DNA from: Akkermansia sp.
Lineage (GTDB): Bacteria; Verrucomicrobiota; Verrucomicrobiia; Verrucomicrobiales; Akkermansiaceae
Direction: 5' to 3'
DNA length: 64,000 nucleotides
Assembly (NCBI GenBank): GCA_017517805.1
Contig: JAFWYD010000072.1
Coordinates: 1 to 64,000 of the forward strand
This document shows positions 50,150-59,492 of the stretch, piece by piece (position 1 is the stretch's first letter; each line of letters opens with the position of its first letter). The position numbers were made by a program, and so were the translations under genes. The notes below the pieces were generated by a model. It made no database searches, was not told where the DNA came from, and saw nothing but the letters and a program-made list of their open reading frames with translations.

Positions 50150-51784
50150 TTACTCCTCATTAAATTCCACCCCGAGCAGGCAGATGTCATCGTCCTGCGC
50201 GGTGCTGCCTGTGAATTGGTGCACCCCTGCCAGGGATATATCAATCATTTCGCGGATATTGCGGGGGTTGCGCTCGTGCAGGAAATCCATGATGCGCGGT
50301 GCGCCGATTTCGTCTCCACCGGCATCCTGTGCTTCGGTCAGACCATCGGTGAACAACATGAGCTTCATGCCGGGTTCCAGGCGGATTTCGCTTTCGCGGA
50401 ACATCGCATTCTCCAGCAGCCCCAGAGCCGGGGTGCGGGGCAGCGGCGGCTGGAAGGCCCTGGCATCTGCCGATAGTACAATAGGGGCGGGATGCCCCGC
50501 GCTCGCCATGGTCATGCGCCGGCGGTCCAGGTCCAGATACACATAGCAGGCAGAGGCAAACATGGTGATGTTCGCCTGGCTAAATATGCGGAACATCTGC
50601 CGGTTGAGCGAGGAAAGAAAGAGGGCTGGCGTGTCGGCCAGATTCGTCAGCTGGCCCATGAGCCCGCGCATCATCGAGGCGATGAGCGCTGCGCGCACGC
50701 CGTGTCCCATCACATCGCAGATAAGCATGCCCACGCCGCTCTGCCCCACCGGGAATACTTCGAAGCAGTCGCCTGCCACGCCGGCAGACGGCAGGTAGAC
50801 GTGGTGGAAACTTGCCTTGCGGGTGCAGCCGCTCTCGTGCTTCCACTCGCGGTCCGGCACATAGACATTCTGCAGGGCCTGCTGAATCTCTCGAGCGAGG
50901 CCGATTTCCTTTTCCAGCAGTTTGTTCTTTTCATCCAGCTGCTTGGCGATGCGCTGGTATTTCTGCTGGGTTTCGATGAGCTTGGTGACATCGCTGGAGA
51001 TACCGACGATGCCTTTCACGGTGCCATCTGCCGCATACCAGGGGAATTTGGAGACGCGCCCCCAGGTGGATTTGCCGCCTTTCCATTTTTCGTGGTGGAC
51101 GCGGTTCAGGATGGGCTTGCCCGTGGCCATGATTTCGGCTTCCTCTGCCCGGGCGATTTCGCACATCTCCGGGGCAAAGAAATTGGAGTCCCTGCTGCCG
51201 ATAAGGTCGGAGGGGGTGCGCACTTTCATCTTCTTTGCCGTGGCTTCATTGGCTATGACGAAGCGGGATTCCCGGTTTTTGAAGTAGATGTTATCGGGCA
51301 GGTAGTTAATGAGGGTGCGGAAGAGGTCGCGGTCTTCCATGGCGTGCAGGTCTGCCATCTTGCGGCGCGTGATATCTACCCAAACGCCGACGAGCCGGAT
51401 GGGCTTTTTGGCCTTGTCGTACTCCAGCAGCCCATTGATGCGCACCCAGCGCCAGCCACGGTTGCTCTGGTTGAGGAGCCTCACTTCCACGCGCAGGGGA
51501 TAGGTGGTGGGGCGGTCGATGTAGCGCCTGACCTTGCTGGTGAAGAAACTGACATCTTCCGGGTGGATGGTTTTTTCCGGCTCGGTAAAGATGTTGGGTG
51601 CCCAGTCCTTCATCGACATACCCATCATTTTCACGCATTGCTCGGTATAGAAAATCTCATCATTCTCAAACAGCCAGCAGAATACGCCTTCTTCGGCGGC
51701 GCGCAGGGCTTTGCGCACCATATCCCACACAAAGACACCGGGGACGGTGCGCTTGGCATTATTCTGCTCGGGCGCGTTACTCAT
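50150..51784 (-). CDS. PAS-PAS-SpoIIE phosphatase (RsbU-like)
   Basis: This 544-residue protein has two PAS domains (about 25-140 and 150-285, 'LRAAEEGVFCWLFENDEIFY' and 'LINYLPDNIYFKNRESRFV') that could sense ligands, a coiled-coil linker, and a PP2C/SpoIIE phosphatase domain with 'AGDCFEVFPVG', 'LICDVMGHGVRAALIAS', 'LFTDGLTEAQDAGGDEIG' and 'DDDICLLGV'. The phosphatase aspartates needed for metal binding are present. Such proteins usually control an anti-sigma-factor antagonist; no partner is next to it. Confidence 0.9.
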   Translation of the reverse strand: MSNAPEQNNAKRTVPGVFVWDMVRKALRAAEEGVFCWLFENDEIFYTEQCVKMMGMSMKDWAPNIFTEPEKTIHPEDVSFFTSKVRRYIDRPTTYPLRVEVRLLNQSNRGWRWVRINGLLEYDKAKKPIRLVGVWVDITRRKMADLHAMEDRDLFRTLINYLPDNIYFKNRESRFVIANEATAKKMKVRTPSDLIGSRDSNFFAPEMCEIARAEEAEIMATGKPILNRVHHEKWKGGKSTWGRVSKFPWYAADGTVKGIVGISSDVTKLIETQQKYQRIAKQLDEKNKLLEKEIGLAREIQQALQNVYVPDREWKHESGCTRKASFHHVYLPSAGVAGDCFEVFPVGQSGVGMLICDVMGHGVRAALIASMMRGLMGQLTNLADTPALFLSSLNRQMFRIFSQANITMFASACYVYLDLDRRRMTMASAGHPAPIVLSADARAFQPPLPRTPALGLLENAMFRESEIRLEPGMKLMLFTDGLTEAQDAGGDEIGAPRIMDFLHERNPRNIREMIDISLAGVHQFTGSTAQDDDICLLGVEFNEE

Positions 51785-51793
51785 TTGCCCTAT

Positions 51794-51822
51794 AACATAC
51801 CGTTTCCTGCATGCAATTTCAA
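51794..51822 (-). promoter_or_regulatory. Promoter of the PAS-SpoIIE gene
   Basis: TTGAAA (51817-51822), a 17-bp spacer, then TATGTT (51794-51799), 9 nt before the ATG. Confidence 0.6.
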
Positions 51823-51850
51823 GCAGAATCGTCTGTGATCGGATAGTTTT

Positions 51851-52855
51851 TTAATTCGCAAGAGCCAACCATACCGCCCCTAGTGCTGCGGAAGACACGA
51901 TGAGTGCGAAACGCGCGATATGCCGCATCCAGCGGTGGATTTTTGTATAGCGCCGGATGATGGGTACGGGCAGCGGGGTATCCTTGTGCGTGAGTACGAT
52001 GCCATAGGGCTTGCCGCGCAGGCGCAGGAAGACGGAATCTGCTGCGGTGATGGTGCCTTCCTCCATGGCTGCCCAGGGAATGAAGCTGGTGAGGCCCTCC
52101 TCGCTGCGCGCAACGAGTCCGCGCCGGGTGCGGCGCACTTCTTCGCCCACATAGGCTGCCATTTCGAAATTTTCTTCCAGCTCGTAATGACCGGTTGTAG
52201 CAGCGCTGGCTCCCAGCACGAAGACAATCAGGCAGACTCCTTCATGGGCAGGAAACAGGAAGGGCGTGGCCAGGCCGAAGAGAAACCAGGGCAGGGCGGT
52301 AAGCAGAAAGGGGCAAAGGGGAATATCAAACGGAGCACCTGTGAGAAAGACTTGCTTTTCGTAAGCAACCGGTTCCTTGCGGAGCTTCTTGTGTTGTTTA
52401 ATCTGCGCCCGTGTGAGCTGCAGCAGGGCCTCCTGGTCTGCGGGCTCAACCGGCAGACAGAAAAAGGTATCTGTTTCCTCATTCCATAGGAGAATTCCTT
52501 CCTCTCCCACGCGGGCTTCCTGCAGGTTTTCCCAAGGCAGGAACAGGCAGCTGCCCTGCTTGTCATCGCGGTAGAGCAGCACGCCACGGCGGGTGGTACG
52601 CCACTCGTTGCACTGCTCCTCCAGGGTGTTGCCCGCGCGTGACGGGGGGTGATATTTCATCTCTATGTCGGACTGGAGCATGCAGGTCAGGCAGAATCCG
52701 GCACCAATGCAGAAGAAAAGCGCGGGTGAGGAGTCGCTGCACCACCAGGCCAGTAGGGCTGCTATGCTGCCCAGGCCTGCGGCAACAAGCAGTCTCAATC
52801 CCCAGCGAGCTTTCTCCGGAGGGGCGGCTTCGCGGCGCTCGAATCGGTGAATCAT
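51851..52855 (-). CDS. Hypothetical membrane protein with duplicated domain
   Basis: This 334-residue protein has about five membrane spans in two pairs and a C-terminal one. Each pair is followed by a soluble domain, and the two soluble domains share a pattern: 'TRRGVLLYRDD' to 'LFLPWENLQEARV' and 'TRRGLVARSEE' to 'SFIPWAAMEEGTI'. This points to an internal duplication of a unit like the YcxB/PH-type domains. Function unknown. It overlaps the L,D-transpeptidase stop by 4 bp and is translationally coupled to it. Confidence 0.7.
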   Translation of the reverse strand: MIHRFERREAAPPEKARWGLRLLVAAGLGSIAALLAWWCSDSSPALFFCIGAGFCLTCMLQSDIEMKYHPPSRAGNTLEEQCNEWRTTRRGVLLYRDDKQGSCLFLPWENLQEARVGEEGILLWNEETDTFFCLPVEPADQEALLQLTRAQIKQHKKLRKEPVAYEKQVFLTGAPFDIPLCPFLLTALPWFLFGLATPFLFPAHEGVCLIVFVLGASAATTGHYELEENFEMAAYVGEEVRRTRRGLVARSEEGLTSFIPWAAMEEGTITAADSVFLRLRGKPYGIVLTHKDTPLPVPIIRRYTKIHRWMRHIARFALIVSSAALGAVWLALAN

Positions 52856-53529
52856 GAGTTGTCGCGGTCGGGATAGGGTTCCTGTCTACTCTCCGTATGC
52901 TGCCAGCCGGGGAGCAGGTGCTGCCAGAAGGTGTAGTGTTCGCTCTCCTTTTCCTGCTGCATGCGCCCGGCATTCATGCGGAAGGGGTATATCTGCACGG
53001 GGATATTCGGAACCCCGGCTTTGAAGGCTTCGTTCACCAGGGTGTAGATTTCCTCAATTCCGGCATCCGTCATGGCAAAGCAGCCTACGGACCTCCAGCC
53101 CCCATGCACCATGATGAAACTGCCGGTTCGCCCCAGACGGCGGTCGTAGAGGTTCGGGTAGCCGATATTGAAGGCCAGGTGAAACTTGCTTTGCGGGTTC
53201 ATGCTGTGGGGATAGACCCGGTAAAATCCTTCTGGTGCCTGTTTGTCGCCCTCGGCTGTTTTGGGGCCGAGTGTGCCGCTCATGGCCGCGATGCTGTAGC
53301 TCTTGTGGTATTTCCAGCACCGGGAATCCCGCTCTTGCAGCCAGAGTTCGAGTATCTTCTCTTCCTTGATGATGCGGAGAAAGACCGCTTTGCCGAAATG
53401 CTGGCTCCATTCTTCCTCTGCGTGGGTGCGGGCTGTAGCAATTCTTTCTTCCGGGCTTTTAGAGGGCAGGAGCAGCATATAGGCGATGGGTATGGAGAGA
53501 AGGAGGATGAGCAGGAGCAGCTTACGCAT
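52852..53529 (-). CDS. L,D-transpeptidase family protein (YafK-like)
   Basis: This 225-residue protein has an N-terminal membrane span (~4-21) and a YkuD-type catalytic domain. The motif 'HGGWRSVGCFAMTD' carries H142 and nucleophile C150, and 'GPKTAEGDKQAPEGFY' matches the YafK/ErfK sub-group. In E. coli, YafK (DpaA) cuts peptidoglycan-lipoprotein links, while others make 3-3 crosslinks; which applies here cannot be said. The promoter has a perfect TTGACA and leaves almost no leader. Confidence 0.87.
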   Translation of the reverse strand: MRKLLLLILLLSIPIAYMLLLPSKSPEERIATARTHAEEEWSQHFGKAVFLRIIKEEKILELWLQERDSRCWKYHKSYSIAAMSGTLGPKTAEGDKQAPEGFYRVYPHSMNPQSKFHLAFNIGYPNLYDRRLGRTGSFIMVHGGWRSVGCFAMTDAGIEEIYTLVNEAFKAGVPNIPVQIYPFRMNAGRMQQEKESEHYTFWQHLLPGWQHTESRQEPYPDRDNS

Positions 53530-53534
53530 GGCTC

Positions 53535-53562
53535 ATTCTACACGGAACAATGGGTTTGTCAA
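53535..53562 (-). promoter_or_regulatory. L,D-transpeptidase gene promoter
   Basis: TTGACA (53557-53562), a 16-bp spacer, then TAGAAT (53535-53540), 5 nt before the ATG. Confidence 0.68.
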
Positions 53563-53618
53563 GCCGGATGCTCGGTGCAGATTTTACGATGCTGATGGGT
53601 GCAGGTGGCTTTTTGAGC

Positions 53619-53647
53619 TTGACTTGGACGGGGTTTCCGGGTAGGCT
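53619..53647 (+). promoter_or_regulatory. tpiA promoter
   Basis: TTGACT (53619-53624), a 17-bp spacer, then TAGGCT (53642-53647). The leader is about 26 nt. Confidence 0.6.
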
Positions 53648-53679
53648 TGTCGCCGTCATAACAAGACATCTACACTACT

Positions 53680-54444
53680 ATGTCCCGTACCCCCATCATT
53701 GCCGCTAACTGGAAGATGAACAAGGGCCCGAAGGAAGCTAAGGAATTCCTCGCTGCTCTTAAGGATGAACTTACTTGCGAGTGCAAGGCTGTTGATAAGG
53801 TGATCGTTCCCCCGTTTGTGACGATTCCTGCCGTCATGGAGGCCCTCAATGGCTGCACCTGCATCGGCGTGGGCGCTCAGGATGTGAGCGACCGCGACAA
53901 CGGTGCTTTCACCGGTGAGATTTCCACCACCATGCTCAACGAACTGGGCTGCAAGTATGTGGTGCTTGGCCACAGCGAGCGCCGCCAGTACCATGGTGAG
54001 ACCAATGCCTACATCAACAAGAAGATCAAGAAGGCTCTTGCCGCTGGTATCTGCCCGATTTACTGCATCGGTGAGACTCTGGAGCAGCGCCAGGGTGGCG
54101 AGCTTGAGACCGTGCTGAAGAGCCAGGTGGTCGAGGGCCTCGAGGGCCTGACCGCCGAGGAGGTTGCCGGCCTTGTGATTGCCTACGAACCCGTGTGGGC
54201 CATCGGTACGGGTGTGACTGCCTCTTCCGCTGATGCTCAGGCTGCCCATGCCTTCATCCGTGGCGTGGTGGCCGAGGCTTTCGGCGCTGCTGCTGCCGAG
54301 GCTGTGCGTCTGCAGTACGGTGGTTCCGTGAAGCCCGACAATGCTGCCGAGCTTATGAGCCAGCCCGACATCGACGGTGCCCTCGTGGGTGGTGCCGCTC
54401 TGAAGGCTGATTCCTTCGCCGCCATCATCAAGGCTGCTCTGTAA
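53680..54444 (+). CDS. tpiA: Triose-phosphate isomerase
   Basis: This 254-residue enzyme interconverts DHAP and glyceraldehyde-3-phosphate. It has 'AANWKMNKG' (N10, K12), 'VLGHSERRQYHGE' with the catalytic histidine, 'VIAYEPVWAIGTG' with the catalytic glutamate and the mobile loop, and 'LQYGGSVKPDNA' for phosphate binding. Codon use is strongly biased to a few codons (for example GCT, GCC, AAG, CTG), as in highly expressed genes. It is a single-gene unit with a strong terminator. Confidence 0.97.
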   Translation: MSRTPIIAANWKMNKGPKEAKEFLAALKDELTCECKAVDKVIVPPFVTIPAVMEALNGCTCIGVGAQDVSDRDNGAFTGEISTTMLNELGCKYVVLGHSERRQYHGETNAYINKKIKKALAAGICPIYCIGETLEQRQGGELETVLKSQVVEGLEGLTAEEVAGLVIAYEPVWAIGTGVTASSADAQAAHAFIRGVVAEAFGAAAAEAVRLQYGGSVKPDNAAELMSQPDIDGALVGGAALKADSFAAIIKAAL

Positions 54445-54470
54445 TCGCCCGCCAGCTGATTATCATTTAA

Positions 54471-54500
54471 GGCACGCAAGCCATGCTTGCGTGCCTTTTT
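54471..54500 (+). terminator. tpiA terminator
   Basis: A perfect 11-bp stem (GGCACGCAAGC/GCTTGCGTGCC) with a 3-nt loop is followed by TTTTTC. It may also serve the alr gene on the other strand. Confidence 0.86.
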
Positions 54501-54529
54501 CTATGAGAGGTACTCAATCCCGGCAGGGG

Positions 54530-55636
54530 TCAATCCTTGTAAACGCGCGGAACGCGGCCTGAGATACTGGTGATGATGTTGCTCGGGATGGTTTTGGCTC
54601 GCGCGGTGAGTTCTTCCCAAGGGACATTCGGCCCCAGGATTTCGGCAACATCGCCAGGCTGGACTCCGGCAAGGTGGGTGACATCCACCATAATCTGATC
54701 CATGGTCACGCGCCCGAGCACCGGGCAGTATTCCCCATTCAGGTAGACGCGCGCGCCGGTATTGGAAAGGTAGTGCAGGTAGCCATCGCCAAAGCCCAGT
54801 CCGATGGTGGCTACGCGGGTGGGGCCGCTGGTGATGTAGGTGTGGTTGTAGGAAACACCGTGGTCGCTGGGCAGGGTGCGGAGCAGGGTGACGCGGCTGT
54901 ACAGCGTGAGCGTGTTGCGCAGCTCCCGGTTGTAAGGCGACGGCATGGGGGAGTACCCGTACAGGATGCGCCCCAGCCGCACCATGTTGGTGCAGGGTGC
55001 TTTGTAGTTGAATACACCAGAACTGCTGCAGAGGTGGCGGTAGGGTATATTCAGATAGGCTCCCAGCTCTGCCACTGCGTTCTCGTAGCTGCGTATCTGC
55101 CGGTGCGTGAAGGCGATGTCTTCTGCCGCTGCTGAGAGGTGGGAATAGACACCCTCTATTTCCAGGTATTCAAAATCGGCCAGCCTCGCTCCCATCTCGC
55201 CGAGGATATGGGGCAGGAGTCCGGCGCGTCCCATGCCGGTATCGACGTTGATGTGCAGGTGGACTTTCTTGTTGTACAACTGCCCCAGGGAGTTGTAATG
55301 CTCGGCTTCCTCAAGACTGGAAAGGGCGGCTCTCCAGCCGTTCTGCACCACCATCTCCCGCTCTGCCGGGAAACACGGCCCCAGGATGAACGGGCATGTC
55401 TTGCAGCCTGCTGCCTGCACGCGCTCGGCTTCCGCCGGAGTTGCAACCCCGAAAAACTCCAGGTCGCAGTCATCCAGCGCTTTCACTACGCCTTCTATGC
55501 CGTGTCCGTACGCCTCAGCCTTGACAATGGCCATCTGTTTATGGATGGGCAGCACACGGCGAACTACGGAGAGATTGTGGCGCATGGCCGCGGTATCAAC
55601 TTCGGCCCAGGCACGAAAAAGTTGGGTATCCTGCAT
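54530..55636 (-). CDS. alr: Alanine racemase
   Basis: This 368-residue PLP enzyme makes D-alanine for peptidoglycan. The PLP lysine is K39 in '[10 protein letters not shown]' (most homologues read KANAYGHG), the catalytic tyrosine is in the C-terminal beta domain ('[13 protein letters not shown]' region), and '[13 protein letters not shown]' binds the active site. The promoter ends 6 nt before the ATG. The gene is divergent from the exbB operon, a link between two peptidoglycan-related units. Confidence 0.95.
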   Translation of the reverse strand: MQDTQLFRAWAEVDTAAMRHNLSVVRRVLPIHKQMAIVKAEAYGHGIEGVVKALDDCDLEFFGVATPAEAERVQAAGCKTCPFILGPCFPAEREMVVQNGWRAALSSLEEAEHYNSLGQLYNKKVHLHINVDTGMGRAGLLPHILGEMGARLADFEYLEIEGVYSHLSAAAEDIAFTHRQIRSYENAVAELGAYLNIPYRHLCSSSGVFNYKAPCTNMVRLGRILYGYSPMPSPYNRELRNTLTLYSRVTLLRTLPSDHGVSYNHTYITSGPTRVATIGLGFGDGYLHYLSNTGARVYLNGEYCPVLGRVTMDQIMVDVTHLAGVQPGDVAEILGPNVPWEELTARAKTIPSNIITSISGRVPRVYKD

Positions 55637-55642
55637 GTCGTC

Positions 55643-55671
55643 ATTCTATGCTTCTCTTGGCGCGATTGCAA
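55643..55671 (-). promoter_or_regulatory. alr promoter
   Basis: TTGCAA (55666-55671), a 17-bp spacer, then TAGAAT (55643-55648), 6 nt before the ATG. Confidence 0.66.
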
Positions 55672-55711
55672 TACTAATTCGTAAAAAATACGATACAGAC
55701 AGGTATCTCGC

Positions 55712-55740
55712 TTGAAATTGCATCTGTTTTGGCTTATACT
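55712..55740 (+). promoter_or_regulatory. Promoter of the exbB-exbD operon
   Basis: TTGAAA (55712-55717), a 17-bp spacer, then TATACT (55735-55740). The position rules out the TTG at 55729 as a start. Confidence 0.68.
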
Positions 55741-55752
55741 GCGCGCGTGAGT

Positions 55753-56502
55753 ATGCATACGATGATTTTATCTACAGCTGATCCCCTCAAGTCGATGGGC
55801 TGGGGCCTCATGGAACTTTTTGAGAAGGGTGGCCCCCTGATGTGGCCTCTCCTTTTTTTGTCCGTGGTTGCGTTCATGGTGATGTTTGTTTGCTTGTGGA
55901 CGACCCGCACCTCGGCTGTTATTCCATCGCGCATGGTGATGTCGGTGGAATCCTGCATACGCCGTAAGGATTACGCCGGGCTCATGAGCATGTGCGAGCG
56001 CGATGGCTCCAGCTTTGCGCTCACGATTCATGTGATTGTGATGTTCCTGCAGCGCAATCCCCGCGCCGGTATTGATGAGGTGCGCGAGGTGGCCTCTGCC
56101 GAGGGTGCCCGCCAGACCAATATCCTGACCCGCCAGATTAACTGGCTTTCCGATATCGGGGCCATTGCTCCCATGATTGGTCTGCTGGGTACCGTGGTGG
56201 GCATGATGAAGACCTTCATGGAGATGGCTGCCGGTAATTTCGAGGGTGTGAAGCAGATGCAGATGGCTCACGGTATCGCCGAGGCCATGATTACCACCGC
56301 TGGTGGTCTGGTGCTGGCTATTCCGGCCATGGCCGCCTATGTGTTCTTCCGCAGCCGCATCCAGAAGCGCATTGCTGATATGGAGGTTGCCGTGACCCAC
56401 ATCCTTTCCGTCGTGGCGGTGCAGATGGACCGCGAACGCCGCATGGGCAACAGCTACCAGCGCGGTGCGACTCAGGAGGTGCTGGATACCGATGATTATT
56501 AA
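55753..56502 (+). CDS. ExbB/TolQ/MotA-type proton channel protein
   Basis: This 249-residue inner-membrane protein has three spans (about 27-48, 140-160 and 184-205) and the family core 'INWLSDIGAIAPMIGLLGTVVGMMKTFM' and 'AMITTAGGLVLAIPAMAAYVFF'. With ExbD it forms a proton-driven motor that energises TonB- or Tol-type systems. No TonB or TolA gene is in the window, so the load is unknown. Start codon ATG 55753 or 55762. It leads a six-gene operon. Confidence 0.9.
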   Translation: MHTMILSTADPLKSMGWGLMELFEKGGPLMWPLLFLSVVAFMVMFVCLWTTRTSAVIPSRMVMSVESCIRRKDYAGLMSMCERDGSSFALTIHVIVMFLQRNPRAGIDEVREVASAEGARQTNILTRQINWLSDIGAIAPMIGLLGTVVGMMKTFMEMAAGNFEGVKQMQMAHGIAEAMITTAGGLVLAIPAMAAYVFFRSRIQKRIADMEVAVTHILSVVAVQMDRERRMGNSYQRGATQEVLDTDDY

Positions 56503-56520
56503 AGCGTTGAGCGTTGAGCT

Positions 56521-56952
56521 ATGAAGTTCAATACTAAGATTCCGGAACCCATCGGATTCCAGCTGGCTCCCATGCTGGACGTGGTGTTCCTCCTGCTCAT
56601 CTTCTTCGTGGTCACGCAGAAGTTCATCCTTAATGAACAGGACCTCAAGGTGAAAGTACCTACCGCCCCCAAATCTACCGAGGAAACCTCCCGCGCCATT
56701 GATGAAATCATCATCAACGCTCGCGAGGAGGACGGTGCCCTGGTCATCACCATTGACCGCGAAGTCTTCACCCGCGAAAAACTCTCGGCTATGCTGAAGC
56801 GTATGATTGCAGTCAACCCTAACCAGCCCGTCCGTATCCGCGGGGATGCTGAGATGAGCTGGCAGCGCATGGCCGATGTGATTTCCACCTGCTCCCAGGC
56901 GGGGGTGTGGAATGTGTCTTTCTCCAAGCAGATGCCCGAAGCCAAAAAGTAA
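56521..56952 (+). CDS. ExbD/TolR-type protein
   Basis: This 143-residue protein has one N-terminal span with the essential aspartate D20 in 'QLAPMLDVVFLLLIFFVVTQ' and a periplasmic domain ('DREVFTREKLSAMLKRMIAVNPNQPVRIRGDA') that binds peptidoglycan or partner proteins in the family. It begins 18 bp after the ExbB gene and should form the motor with it. Confidence 0.92.
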   Translation: MKFNTKIPEPIGFQLAPMLDVVFLLLIFFVVTQKFILNEQDLKVKVPTAPKSTEETSRAIDEIIINAREEDGALVITIDREVFTREKLSAMLKRMIAVNPNQPVRIRGDAEMSWQRMADVISTCSQAGVWNVSFSKQMPEAKK

Positions 56953-56999
56953 TCTGGCGCTGGGCTGTGGTTCCATGATATAACCTGATTTCCCCATCC

Positions 57000-59477
57000 A
57001 TGAATAATTCCCTTTCTACCGTGCTGGTGCTGGGTGCAGCCCTGGTGCCGGCTCTTGCCCAGCAGAATGCCGATGAGGCACCGCTTGTAGCGAACGCAGA
57101 GCTGGATAGCTACGCCATTGCCGAGCAGCTATATGCGCAGGCTCGCAATACGACAGAACCCATTTCCCGCGGGCAGGCCATGGCTCGTGCAGCCCAGCTT
57201 TTCGACCGATTTGTCAACCGTTTCCCGAATGCTGCAAATCGAGATAAAGCATTGTATCTTCAGGCTGTCTGCCAGGCAGAGGCCGGGGATGAGGAGGGCT
57301 CGAACAATACACTCGGTACCTTGGCCAATAACCACAAGGGCGAATATGCCGCGGCGGCAGCCTATAAGCTGGCCAACCAGGCGACCGAGCGCCAGATGTG
57401 GCAGAAGGCCATGGGCTATTACCACATCACGGTCCGGGAAACCCAGCGCGCCGATTTGCGCAATGATGCCCTGTATCGTCTGGGGCGCGCCCAGCTGCAG
57501 ACCGGTAAGCGCAAGGAGGCCGAATCCACCTTCCGCACACTGCAGGTGATGCAGGGGATTGACCCGCTCATTCTGCAGACTTCTTTGCTTTCCATGGCGC
57601 AGATGAAGACGGAGGATGGCAACGATGCGGAAGCATATTCCTTGTTCCGCAACATCCTCGGCATGAAGACGCTTGATGACCGGGTGCGCGGTACAGCCAC
57701 ACTCCAGGCTGCGCGTCTCGCCGCCCGCCTGGGAAAGGCCGATGAATCGCAGCAGCTCTACAGCCGCCTGACCCGCATGAAGGGCATGGAGAAGTACGCC
57801 GGCGAGGCTCAGATGGAAAGTATCCTCTCCCTGTATAAGAGCGGCCGCTATGCCGATGTGGTGCGCCGGGCCTCAACCCAGCCGGCAGATTTGAATGACC
57901 CTGCCAAGGATGCCCGCCGCTCGATTATTGTAGGGCAGTCGGCCATGGAAATCCGCCAGTACGAGGCCGCCGCTGTGTGGTTTGAACAGGCTGAGCGCCG
58001 CCAGCCGGGTACGCCCTTGGCAGCAGATGCCGGCTATCGCCGCATGATTTGCCTGCAGCAGAGCCGTGGGAACAATTTCTCCCAGCAGGCCGAGAAGTAT
58101 CTGGCAACCTATGCAACGCCGGGGTCTTCAACTGCTGGCTTGCCTTGTGTGGACTTGGTGCGCCTCATGTATGCCGACCGGCTGATGGCCTCTGATACCG
58201 CCGCCTCTGCCCGCCAGTTCGATGCACTCAACTTTGATAACCTGCCTGAGGCCGTGCGCCCGGATGCCATGTACAAAAAGGCCTGGACTGCTGCACAAGG
58301 TGCTGTGTACGACCCCTTGCCCACGCTGTCGCGCTATATTGAGAATTACCCGGCAGATTCCCGCATGCCCGAGGCACTCACCCTCCGTGGTACCTTCCTG
58401 GGCAAGAGTGGCAAGATCAACGAGGCCCTGGCAGACTATGACCGTGTGATTCGCGATTACCCGGATTCTGATTCTGCGGCCGTATGCTGGCAACGCGCTG
58501 CCAAGCTCTGCGCCGGACGCGATGCCGCCAAGATGCAGCACTACTACCTTGGCTTTATCAAGCATTGCGAAGAACTTGCCAAGCAGGGCAAGGCGGTGAA
58601 ACCTGGTGCCCTGGCAGAGGCTCATTACAATGTGGCTGGTGTGCTGGCCGAAAAGGATCCGGCTGCAGCGGTTCCTCATTTCCAGGAGGCTCGTACCATG
58701 TACCCCGAGCAGTATGCCTCCCTGGTGGATTTGCGCCTGGTGCAGTGCTTCTTCAAGATGAAGGATGCCGAAAACCTGAAAAAGTCTCTGGAGGTGCTGG
58801 AGCGCAGCAACCAGGCTTCGTATAACGCATTGCCGCCTGCCATTCTCCGCTGGTGCGGCTGGACCTGCTTCCAGTTGCATGATTACCTGGCAGCAGATAA
58901 GTACCTCTCTGATGCGCTGGCGCGTGAGCCTCGCGAGAAGTATACCGCGGCGGATGGTTCTGAGCAGGAGCGCCCGAAGGTGGAGCCCATCGTGTGGAAG
59001 ACGCTAGCGCGGGCCCGGCTGGAGCTTCGCCTGTTTGCCCGTGGCCTGACTGCGGCCGAGCATTACATTTCCATGGAGAAACAGCCCTATCGCAAGGCTG
59101 AGGGCATGCGCGACCAGGCGCAGCTCCTCATTGGTCTCAACAGGGGAGCAGAGGCCCGCAAGGTATGCGAATCTGCCATTGCCATGGGTATCGACGGCCC
59201 CATCAAGTCGATGCTCTTCATCACGCTGGGGGATGCCTGCTATATCGATCGTGAATACAGCGAGGCTGCCAAGTACTACGGGCGCACGGCCAACGTGGTG
59301 AGTGACAAGGAGCTCAAGCCGCTGGCGTTATACAAAATCACCCAGGCTCTCAAGAAGTGTGGCAATGAGGGTGAGGCTGCCCAGTACGAGAAGGCGCTGC
59401 AGAGCGAGTTCCCGAACTGGACGCCCTCCAGCAATGTGCTCTATATGATGGATGAGCAGAAAAGGAATGCTCAATAA
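57000..59477 (+). CDS. Exported TPR-repeat protein
   Basis: This 825-residue protein has a signal peptide (residues 1-20) and a TPR solenoid for nearly its full length, with units such as 'ALYLQAVCQAEAGDEEGSNNT', 'ALYRLGRAQLQTGKRKEAEST', 'ALTLRGTFLGKSGKINEALAD' and 'CYIDREYSEAAKYYGRTANV'. It probably sits in the periplasm. Its place between ExbBD and a peptidoglycan synthase recalls the Tol-linked TPR protein CpoB (YbgF), which connects Tol to PBP1B; this is inferred from context, as it is much larger. Confidence 0.83.
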   Translation: MNNSLSTVLVLGAALVPALAQQNADEAPLVANAELDSYAIAEQLYAQARNTTEPISRGQAMARAAQLFDRFVNRFPNAANRDKALYLQAVCQAEAGDEEGSNNTLGTLANNHKGEYAAAAAYKLANQATERQMWQKAMGYYHITVRETQRADLRNDALYRLGRAQLQTGKRKEAESTFRTLQVMQGIDPLILQTSLLSMAQMKTEDGNDAEAYSLFRNILGMKTLDDRVRGTATLQAARLAARLGKADESQQLYSRLTRMKGMEKYAGEAQMESILSLYKSGRYADVVRRASTQPADLNDPAKDARRSIIVGQSAMEIRQYEAAAVWFEQAERRQPGTPLAADAGYRRMICLQQSRGNNFSQQAEKYLATYATPGSSTAGLPCVDLVRLMYADRLMASDTAASARQFDALNFDNLPEAVRPDAMYKKAWTAAQGAVYDPLPTLSRYIENYPADSRMPEALTLRGTFLGKSGKINEALADYDRVIRDYPDSDSAAVCWQRAAKLCAGRDAAKMQHYYLGFIKHCEELAKQGKAVKPGALAEAHYNVAGVLAEKDPAAAVPHFQEARTMYPEQYASLVDLRLVQCFFKMKDAENLKKSLEVLERSNQASYNALPPAILRWCGWTCFQLHDYLAADKYLSDALAREPREKYTAADGSEQERPKVEPIVWKTLARARLELRLFARGLTAAEHYISMEKQPYRKAEGMRDQAQLLIGLNRGAEARKVCESAIAMGIDGPIKSMLFITLGDACYIDREYSEAAKYYGRTANVVSDKELKPLALYKITQALKKCGNEGEAAQYEKALQSEFPNWTPSSNVLYMMDEQKRNAQ

Positions 59478-59492
59478 GGTGCAGTAAGGCCT

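Noticed and set aside
55768..56997. 409-codon open frame on the minus strand
   Set aside because: It is antisense to exbB and exbD, which carry clear family signatures.
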